Positions 1 to 7,591 of a stretch of 10,258 nt of DNA are shown here, piece after piece; position 1 is the stretch's first letter, and each line of letters starts with the position of its first letter. Under the pieces are notes generated by a model, which searched no databases, was not told the DNA's origin, and saw only the letters and a program-made list of their open reading frames with translations. Made by a program: the position numbers and the translations under genes. The stretch is from Oscillospiraceae bacterium (GTDB lineage Bacteria; Bacillota; Clostridia; Oscillospirales; QAMX01): assembly GCA_902772625.1 (NCBI GenBank), contig CACYBP010000293.1:1-10258 (forward strand). Reading direction: 5' to 3'.

Positions 1-338
1 CCGGTGAGGGTGATCCTCTTCTCGTCCACCGGAAGATCGCGGATCGCGTCGTCCAGGAACCTGTTCAGCGATTCGATATAGGACCCCCAGTATTTCCCGT
101 CCGGGCATTGGGGCGCCAGCATGATGAAGGGGAATTTCTCCCCGTTTTCGGCGCGCTCCAGCCAGAAATACCGGAAGACCCGGTCAAGCTCGCTTCCGTC
201 GGCGGGTCCTCTTTCCCCCGCGCCGTGCAGGAAGAAGACCAGTGGGAGCTTTTCCCCCGCGGGAAGCTCCTCCGGGAGATAGCGGATATAGTGAAAGGAC
301 TGCCCCGCGGGGTTTTCCCAGTAAAGCTTTTCGATCAC
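1..338 (-). CDS. Alpha/beta-hydrolase (predicted peptidase/esterase), partial, C-terminus beyond window
   Basis: Only the first 112 codons are present; the gene continues past the left edge. The protein resembles secreted-type 'predicted peptidase' and feruloyl/PHB-depolymerase-like esterases of the alpha/beta-hydrolase fold. Seen: a strand followed by the oxyanion-hole motif FFLHGAGERG (residues 35-44), then MLAPQCP (73-79), WGS (84-86) and VDEKRITLT (104-112). In this family the latter leads directly into the nucleophile-elbow serine motif, which falls just outside the window. The GTG start at 338 is chosen because GGAGG (347-351) lies 8 nt upstream and the frame gives the family N-terminus; a nearer ATG at 343-345 is in the wrong frame. 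No signal peptide is visible, so a cytoplasmic enzyme is likely. It lies 3 nt after the mutY stop and is last of the visible operon genes. The substrate cannot be told; an ester or peptide is a family-level guess. Confidence 0.8.
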   Translation of the reverse strand, partial: MIEKLYWENPAGQSFHYIRYLPEELPAGEKLPLVFFLHGAGERGPADGSELDRVFRYFWLERAENGEKFPFIMLAPQCPDGKYWGSYIESLNRFLDDAIRDLPVDEKRITLT

Positions 339-341
339 GAT

Positions 342-1439
342 TCATTCCTCCTCGTTTTTCTGCGCTTCCCGGAGATCCCCGGGAAGCTTTCTGATCTCTT
401 CCAGACAGCGCCGGAAGGCCGAAGGCACCGCGTAGTCCCGGAAAAGCGTTTCCCGGTCCGGGAAACGAAACCCCTCCGGCGCCGTCGCGACCCTGACGAT
501 ATAATTCTTCATGTGCCATTCCACGTGGGTAAATACATGCTTCGCCTCCCCCGCGGGGACGATCTTTTCCGCGGGGACCCCCTTTTCCCGGAGGATCCGG
601 AGGATCTCCTCCTCCCCCGGTCTGCCCGGAAGCGAGGGAAACTCCCAAAGCCCCGCAAGCAGTCCTCTTTCCTCCCGCTTTGAGAGGGCGAAGCGGGTCC
701 CGTCGGTGAGGATCAGGACCGTCTTTTCTTCGACGCGTCTCTCTTTTTTCGGCGATCTCACGGGAAGCTTTTCGGCGACGCCGCGCTCTTTCGCCCGGCA
801 CAGGGTCGAAAGCGGGCAGTTTTCGCAGAGCGGGAGGCCGTTCGGGATGCAGACCACCTCCCCCAGCTCCATCAGCCCCTGGGTCAGGTCAGAAGCGTCC
901 CGCCCGCGGGGATAGGCGGCGCGGAGCGCGTCCGCCGCGCTTTTCCGGACGGCGGGATCGAGCACGTCCTCCTCCGAGGCGAAGAGCCGGGAGAGCACCC
1001 GGAGGACGTTCCCGTCCACCGCGGGCTCCGGCTTTCCCATGGCGATGGAGGCGATGGCGCCGGCCGTGTAGTCGCCGATGCCCGGAAGCTTTTTGAGTTC
1101 CGCCGCCTCCTCCGGAAGCGCGCCGCCGTAAGACCGGACGACGACCCCGGCCGCTTTTTTCAGATTGCGCGCCCTGCTGTAATAGCCGAGACCCTGCCAG
1201 AGCTTCATCAGCTTCTCGTCCTCCGCCGCCGCAAGCTCTCGTATCCCGGGCAGCTCCCGGATAAACCGGAGATAGTAGGGCGTCGCCGCCTCGATGCGGG
1301 TCTGCTGGAGCATGATCTCCGAGACCCAGACGTGATAGGGCGTGGGGTCGTCGCGCCAGGGCATGCTCCTCCGGTTCTCCCGGTACCAGGCGAGAAGACG
1401 CGGGATCGCCTCCGGGAGAAGCTTCTTTTCGTCCTTCAC
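342..1439 (-). CDS. mutY: A/G-specific adenine DNA glycosylase MutY
   Basis: Removes adenine mispaired with 8-oxoguanine in DNA (base excision repair, GO system). Seen in 365 residues: the helical glycosylase domain with SEIMLQQT (40-47, catalytic Glu41), the helix-hairpin-helix LPGIGDYTAG (118-127) and AVDGNV (140-145, catalytic Asp142). A [4Fe-4S] cluster is ligated by Cys197, Cys205, Cys208 and Cys214. The C-terminal NUDIX-like domain that recognises 8-oxoG spans about 235-345, with GLLAGLWEFP (259-268) and HVFTHVEWH (301-309). Length is normal for MutY. The first cysteine spacing is C-x7-C, one residue longer than the C-x6-C of E. coli MutY. The GTG start at 1439 overlaps the upstream sialidase stop in a GTGA, and GGAGG sits 7 nt upstream, so translation is probably coupled. 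Identity is secure from both catalytic residues, the iron-sulfur cysteines and the two-domain order. Confidence 0.97.
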   Translation of the reverse strand: MKDEKKLLPEAIPRLLAWYRENRRSMPWRDDPTPYHVWVSEIMLQQTRIEAATPYYLRFIRELPGIRELAAAEDEKLMKLWQGLGYYSRARNLKKAAGVVVRSYGGALPEEAAELKKLPGIGDYTAGAIASIAMGKPEPAVDGNVLRVLSRLFASEEDVLDPAVRKSAADALRAAYPRGRDASDLTQGLMELGEVVCIPNGLPLCENCPLSTLCRAKERGVAEKLPVRSPKKERRVEEKTVLILTDGTRFALSKREERGLLAGLWEFPSLPGRPGEEEILRILREKGVPAEKIVPAGEAKHVFTHVEWHMKNYIVRVATAPEGFRFPDRETLFRDYAVPSAFRRCLEEIRKLPGDLREAQKNEEE

Positions 1440-2746
1440 GTTTTCGCCTCCCCGAGAGGGATCTTTCGGAACACTGCGCGGGAGATCCCCGCGCCCTGCG
1501 GCTTATCCATATACCGGATGCAGCTGTCTTCATAGAGGATCCCGAGCTTTCCTCCGGGAAGCGCCGCAAGGCAGGAATAGGCGAAAAAGTCCTCCTTCTT
1601 TCCCACGGCGATCTCCGAAGCGGGGATCAGCTCCTCGTTTTCATCCAGATCGAAAAGCGTGATCCGCCCGCCGTACCGGCCGGTCCAGAGTCCTTCTCCC
1701 GACGGCGCGGAAAGCGCGAGCTTCGTTTTTCCCTCTTTCTCAAAGGCGATCGCCGAGGCCATGCAGTTGGACGCCAGGGCGTAACCCGTCCGGACCTCTT
1801 TCACGGGGACAAAGCCCCCGTCCCGCCGGGCGAAGTCGGCGTAAGAGAGAAAGCCCGAGGGGTTCCGGAGGAAAAGGCGCAGCTTTCCCGAGGGAAGCTC
1901 CACCGCCTGGCTTTCGCTTCCCCTGACCCCGGGGGAGCGCCGGAAGCTTTTCCCGCCGTCGGCCGAGTATAAAAGCCCCGCCTCCCCGCCGTTATAGACC
2001 GGGAAGAGGATCTCCCCTCTCTTCGTCACGAGTCCCCGGCCCGGGCCGGTGCCGAGAAAGGCCTCTTCGTCGTGCTTTCCCGGAAGGAGCCGCGGCTCCT
2101 CAAAGCTCTTGCCGCCGTCCCGGGAGACCAGCAGGCAGAGATAGGAGGTGGGATACGCCTCAAACGGCGCGCCGCGGAAAAAGAGATTGCTCTCCTCCCC
2201 CTCACCCCTGAGTGAGAAGAAGGGGCCGACCTCATATTCCTTGACCTTTCTCCCTTTTTCGTCGAGGATGCAGCCGTTTGAAAGATGAAAACGGTATTCC
2301 TCCTCGCCCCGTTTCCGGAGAAGAAGATCCTCGTTCCGGTCAAGTCCCGCGCCGGGTGAAAGCTTTTCGTCGGCTCCGCCCGCGCCCTGAAGCAGGGCGC
2401 GCCCGTGCGGGAAAAGATCACACAGGAGATAGACCGTGTCTCCGCTTACCGTAAGTTGGGGATCCATCAGCGTGGCGGCCGAGCCGTCGTGCCTTCCTCC
2501 CGAGTCCCCGAAAAAGCCGGGGAAGGAGGTTTCCCAGCTTTCTCCCCCGTCGTCCGAGCGCGCGAAGGCCACCGCCAGCCCGCCGCCGTCGGCCTCCGCG
2601 TCCCAGCGGACGTCCATGGCGGCGAAAAGCCGCCCGTTCTCCCCCGCCCAGAGGCAGGGGATGCGGAAATTCCTGCTTCCTCCGGAGCCGGGAAGGAAGG
2701 GTTCTTTCAGATTGACGCCCCCCGGGGGGCGCGAAATGATCTTCAT
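1436..2746 (-). CDS. GH33-type exo-sialidase (neuraminidase), no signal peptide
   Basis: Predicted to hydrolyse terminal sialic acid from glycans or sialyl-oligosaccharides. Seen in 436 residues: FRIP (27-30, Arg28 of the arginine triad), Arg47 and acid/base candidate Asp53, and Asp-boxes SDDGGESW (64-71), SRDGGKSF (208-215) and SADGGKSF (261-268). Further on are SESQAVEL (277-284, Glu278), LRNPSG (293-298, Arg294), third-arginine candidates Arg357 and Arg361, nucleophile Tyr390 in FAYSCLA and the closing LGILYED (401-407). The Arg28-Arg47-Asp53 and Glu278-Arg294 spacings equal, from memory, those of clostridial NanI, so the active site looks intact. FRIP begins at residue 27 and the ATG overlaps the sfsA stop (ATGA), leaving no room for a signal peptide; the enzyme should be cytoplasmic. 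That suits imported small sialosides rather than mucin. It sits between sfsA and mutY, with no sialic-acid catabolic genes in view. Substrate could be a related nonulosonic acid. Confidence 0.88.
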   Translation of the reverse strand: MKIISRPPGGVNLKEPFLPGSGGSRNFRIPCLWAGENGRLFAAMDVRWDAEADGGGLAVAFARSDDGGESWETSFPGFFGDSGGRHDGSAATLMDPQLTVSGDTVYLLCDLFPHGRALLQGAGGADEKLSPGAGLDRNEDLLLRKRGEEEYRFHLSNGCILDEKGRKVKEYEVGPFFSLRGEGEESNLFFRGAPFEAYPTSYLCLLVSRDGGKSFEEPRLLPGKHDEEAFLGTGPGRGLVTKRGEILFPVYNGGEAGLLYSADGGKSFRRSPGVRGSESQAVELPSGKLRLFLRNPSGFLSYADFARRDGGFVPVKEVRTGYALASNCMASAIAFEKEGKTKLALSAPSGEGLWTGRYGGRITLFDLDENEELIPASEIAVGKKEDFFAYSCLAALPGGKLGILYEDSCIRYMDKPQGAGISRAVFRKIPLGEAKT

Positions 2747-3435
2747 AGGCTTTCCTCGTTTTCCCGTCCGCTCCCTTTCCGGGGAGGAAGGACGGTCAGT
2801 TCTTCAGGGGTGACGCGGGTGGGATAAAAGAAGAATTCCACGCCCGCCTCGGAGGCCTTTTGCCACGCTCCGGCGAAAGAGGGGTCGGTTTCGCTGTTCG
2901 GGCGGACCGAAAAGACGCCTTCGGTCTGGATCACGAAGGAGACCGAGGCGCGGTATCCCGCCTTTTTCGCTTCGGCAAGCTCCAGAAGGTGTTTCGTCCC
3001 CCGGGCGGTGGGCGCGTCGGGGAACATCCCCTCGCCCTCCCGGATCAGGGTGCAGCCCTTGACCTCGGTCAGGTGTTCTTCCCGGTTTTTCGTCATGTAA
3101 AAATCCAGCCGGGAGGCGCCGTATCTGTATTCCGGGATCACCCGGTCGTACCCCTGCTTTTCCAGATACTCTTTCATCGCACGGTTGGGGGCGAGGCTGT
3201 CGACGTTATATAGCTTTCCCTCCCGGTCGCGCGCGGCGATCAGGTCAAAGCGCGTCCTGCGCCCTTCCCCCGCGGCCGGGGTGAGATAGACCCTGCTTCC
3301 CGGATAGAGAAGCTCGCCGAGCCGGCCGGTGTTTTTCACGTGGACCGTCTCTTCTCTCCCCTCAAAAAGGACCAGGGCGGCAAAGCGGTTCAGCCGCCTG
3401 ATCAGTTCGGCCTCCCGGGCCTCCCGGTATCGCAT
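2743..3435 (-). CDS. sfsA: SfsA family DNA/RNA nuclease
   Basis: SfsA was first named as a sugar-fermentation stimulation protein and is now described as a nucleic-acid-binding nuclease with a PD-(D/E)xK-like core. Seen in 230 residues: an N-terminal OB-like part with LNRFAALV (15-22) and HVKNTGRLGELL (32-43), then SRLDF (108-112), the EVKGCTL strand (124-130) and the hallmark MFPDAPTARGTKHL (137-150). Length matches the usual 230-235. The open frame extends upstream to 3525, but the ATG at 3435 is chosen. It gives the family N-terminus, has a purine-rich GGGGGGAAAG ahead of it, and lies downstream of the promoter -10 at 3470, whereas the longer start would lie upstream of it. This is the first gene of the left operon; its TGA overlaps the sialidase ATG by 4 nt. 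The physiological role of SfsA remains unclear in the literature, so only family and likely activity are stated. Confidence 0.95.
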   Translation of the reverse strand: MRYREAREAELIRRLNRFAALVLFEGREETVHVKNTGRLGELLYPGSRVYLTPAAGEGRRTRFDLIAARDREGKLYNVDSLAPNRAMKEYLEKQGYDRVIPEYRYGASRLDFYMTKNREEHLTEVKGCTLIREGEGMFPDAPTARGTKHLLELAEAKKAGYRASVSFVIQTEGVFSVRPNSETDPSFAGAWQKASEAGVEFFFYPTRVTPEELTVLPPRKGSGRENEESL

Positions 3436-3469
3436 CGCGTCTTTCCCCCCTTCGCCTTTCGACAGAACC

Positions 3470-3498
3470 AGTATAGCATTTTCTTTCGGGTTTCGCAA
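3470..3498 (-). promoter_or_regulatory. Sigma-A-type promoter for the sfsA operon
   Basis: Reading the minus strand, -35 TTGCGA (3493-3498), a 17-nt spacer and -10 TATACT (3470-3475) preceded by TGC, giving an extended -10. The expected start site is near 3463, leaving a leader of about 28 nt before the sfsA ATG at 3435. Confidence 0.8.
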
Positions 3499-3509
3499 CG
3501 CGGCGGCGG

Positions 3510-3538
3510 TTGAAAAAAAATGCATCCCGTGGTATACT
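3510..3538 (+). promoter_or_regulatory. Sigma-A-type promoter for fumC and malic enzyme
   Basis: -35 TTGAAA (3510-3515), an exact 17-nt spacer that begins with an A-run, and -10 TATACT (3533-3538). Transcription should start near 3545, giving a leader of about 64 nt before fumC. Only 11 bp (3499-3509) separate this -35 from that of the divergent sfsA promoter. Confidence 0.85.
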
Positions 3539-3598
3539 TATTCCAAAGAACGGCAAAGGCTTCAAAAGCGCCCTCGCCGGTTCCATTCTGAAAAACAC

Positions 3599-3603
3599 GG
3601 AGG
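3599..3603 (+). promoter_or_regulatory. Ribosome binding site fixing the fumC start
   Basis: GGAGG lies 5 nt before the ATG at 3609. It decides that start against the in-frame upstream candidates, which would overlap the promoter. Confidence 0.85.
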
Positions 3604-3608
3604 CCGGT

Positions 3609-5015
<1,407 letters not shown>

Positions 5016-5030
5016 AAGGAGTCACGCTCT

Positions 5031-6203
<1,173 letters not shown>

Positions 6204-6225
6204 TCGCTCTGAAGGTCAAATAGAC

Positions 6226-6276
6226 AAAGTCCCGCGGAAGGCGCCCGTAACGGGTTTTCTTCCGCGGGACTTTTTC
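6226..6276 (+). terminator. Rho-independent terminator of the fumC-malic enzyme unit
   Basis: A perfect 15-bp stem pairs AAAGTCCCGCGGAAG (6226-6240) with its complement at 6259-6273, and a run of T follows to 6275. The 18-nt loop contains its own small hairpin CCCG-TAA-CGGG (6244-6254). It lies 22 nt after the malic enzyme stop, between convergent genes. On the minus strand the hairpin is followed by only three T, so it would be a weaker stop for the femX transcript. Confidence 0.9.
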
Positions 6277-6313
6277 ATCCGGCCGCTTTCCCCCTCTTTT
6301 CACCCCGGCCTCC

Positions 6314-7378
6314 TCATACCCCGTCGAAAGAGCCCGGCTTTTTCCGGCGAAGTCTCCGGAAAAGCCGCCGGATCCCCTCCGCGATCTCAAGAAGGAGCGC
6401 CGTCACCGGCTTCAGGACCCGGTCGAATTCGCCCGCCGAGATCCGGAAGGAGGCGCCGAAGCCCATCTTGAATCTGTGCAGACCGAAATGCGGATTGTCC
6501 TCCACCGGGAAGCCTTCCACGCCGCGGAAGTCGAAAACGCCGCAGCCCGCGCGGATGGCGTCGGCCTCCGCCCCGTGGATCACCGCCTCGTTGGCGCGGA
6601 GACGCATTCCCTCCCGGGAAGAGCAGCCGTAAAAGAAAGAGGAGCGTTCCCCCACGTGCACGGCGATGGCCGCCGCCACGGTCTTTTCCCCGATCTTCGC
6701 CGCGTAAAGTCCCGCCTCCGGTCCGAATGCCCGGAGGATGCGGCGGAAATAGTCCTCTTCCCGGGGCTGAAAGCCGTTGCGCGCGGCGGTTTTTCGCATC
6801 AACTCCATAAAGGCGGGAAGCTCTTCTTCCCCGTGCCGCGTGACCTTCACCCCGCTTTTTTCCGCAAGATGCAGATTCCGGCGCGTGGAGCGGTGGTAAC
6901 ATTCCGGAAGGGAGGCGACGCTCACCCCGCGAAGAGCGCTTTCGTACGTGAGGCGGGGCTGAAAAAGCGAATAGTCGTCCCTGACCCGCCTTTTGAAGCG
7001 CAGCCTCCGCATCAGGGCAAGGAACGGGCGGTCTCCCTCCTCCACGTCGGGATCGACCCGGAGGAGGTAGGCGCCTTTGCCCTTTGCGAAGCGCACCGCC
7101 TCTGATAAGAGCTTTTCCAGGATCTCCGGTCTTTCCCGCGGCCAGACCGGCCCCCGGGGCGCATAGACGAGGGTCGCCCCGCTCCGTCTTCCCTTCCGAA
7201 AGAGCAGCGCTATCGTCCCCAGGATGCTCCCGTCCTCTCCCCTGAGAAGGATCCCGGTCCACTCCCAATCGGATTTGACCCTGCCCCAGGCCGAGGTCTG
7301 CATGAAATGCCCCCCGGGGCTTTTCCGGACGTACCGGTCGAATTCCTCCGCCCCGTCTCCGGCTACGTACTCAAACAT
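6314..7378 (-). CDS. FemABX-family peptidyltransferase/aminoacyltransferase (FemX-like)
   Basis: FemABX proteins use aminoacyl-tRNA to add bridge residues to the lipid II stem peptide on the cytoplasmic membrane face. Seen in 354 residues, two GNAT-like halves: HFMQTSAWGRVK (24-35), YAPRGPVW (72-79), LRVDPDVE (106-113), STRRNLHLAEKSGV (164-177), DFRGVEG (283-289), HFGLHRFKMGFG (297-308) and GEFDRVLKP (316-324). These are the usual family signposts. There is no coiled-coil arm between the halves, which fits FemX-like single-tRNA enzymes better than FemA/FemB. The C-terminal 325-347 is an amphipathic, very basic helix (RRLFRRLRRKK) likely to touch the membrane. AAGGAG lies 9 nt before the ATG. 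No consensus promoter is seen in the 213-nt gap upstream, so expression may depend on an activated promoter or on read-through of the terminator at 7477. The amino acid added cannot be told. Confidence 0.9.
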   Translation of the reverse strand: MFEYVAGDGAEEFDRYVRKSPGGHFMQTSAWGRVKSDWEWTGILLRGEDGSILGTIALLFRKGRRSGATLVYAPRGPVWPRERPEILEKLLSEAVRFAKGKGAYLLRVDPDVEEGDRPFLALMRRLRFKRRVRDDYSLFQPRLTYESALRGVSVASLPECYHRSTRRNLHLAEKSGVKVTRHGEEELPAFMELMRKTAARNGFQPREEDYFRRILRAFGPEAGLYAAKIGEKTVAAAIAVHVGERSSFFYGCSSREGMRLRANEAVIHGAEADAIRAGCGVFDFRGVEGFPVEDNPHFGLHRFKMGFGASFRISAGEFDRVLKPVTALLLEIAEGIRRLFRRLRRKKPGSFDGV

Positions 7379-7461
7379 GCTTATTCACTCCTTCGCCGGA
7401 TCTCCGGCCTTTCTCTTTCCCTTTCGGAAACAATCGGCCGGAGGGAAAGGATGCGCGACGC

Positions 7462-7492
7462 GGACGGGTCTGGCGCAAAAAAAGACCCGTCC
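7462..7492. repeat. Perfect 10-bp inverted repeat overlapping the terminator
   Basis: GGACGGGTCT (7462-7471) and AGACCCGTCC (7483-7492) are exact reverse complements separated by 11 nt that include the terminator's A/T tract. The right half is also the 3' arm of the terminator hairpin, so the two hairpins exclude each other. Confidence 0.8.
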
Positions 7493-7506
7493 TTTTCGGA
7501 CAGGTC
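7477..7506 (-). terminator. Rho-independent terminator of the two-component operon
   Basis: Reading the minus strand, GACCTGTCC (7506-7498), a five-base GAAAA loop, GGACGGGTC (7492-7484) with one G-U pair, then seven T (7483-7477). It lies about 85 nt after the stop of the unrecognised membrane protein gene and about 100 nt before femX. The 3' arm can pair alternatively with a third arm at 7462-7471. Confidence 0.85.
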
Positions 7507-7522
7507 CCATTCTGCGCCCCGG

Positions 7523-7588
7523 ATGTATCCGGGATGCATCTGAGTTGTATCGGTCTTGTATCCGGTTTGTAACTTTTTTGTGAATTCT
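7523..7588 (+). repeat. Six tandem 11-bp direct repeats, candidate response-regulator operator
   Basis: Units start at 7523, 7534, 7545, 7556, 7567 and 7578 with no spacers. The shared part is the first seven bases, consensus WTGTATC; the other four bases vary. TG at positions 2-3 is in all six units; T4, A5 and C7 are each in five of six. The fifth unit reads TTGTAAC and the last TTGTGAA. Eleven-bp direct repeats, one per helical turn, are the usual operator form of OmpR/PhoB-family regulators, one of which is encoded at 9884-10258. The array begins 3 nt beyond the stop of the membrane protein gene and precedes the terminator. Binding is inferred, not shown. Confidence 0.75.
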
Positions 7589-7591
7589 CTT

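Noticed and set aside
321..2370. Many AAGCTT occurrences (for example near 383, 768, 1948 and 2361), suggestive of a dispersed repeat
   Set aside because: They arise from frequent Lys-Leu codon pairs AAG-CTT, or related out-of-frame phrases, in minus-strand genes. Flanking bases differ, so this is codon usage, not a repeat family.
2743..3525. sfsA start at 3525, adding 30 residues
   Set aside because: That start lies upstream of the -10 and -35 boxes at 3470-3498, and the extension matches no SfsA N-terminus. The ATG at 3435 is preferred.
7523..7588. CRISPR array
   Set aside because: Units are 11 nt, contiguous and degenerate, with no spacers and no cas genes.
7379..7591. T-box or other known riboswitch ahead of femX
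   Set aside because: There is no T-box sequence or specifier-loop arrangement, and no riboswitch core that I recognise. Only simple hairpins are visible.
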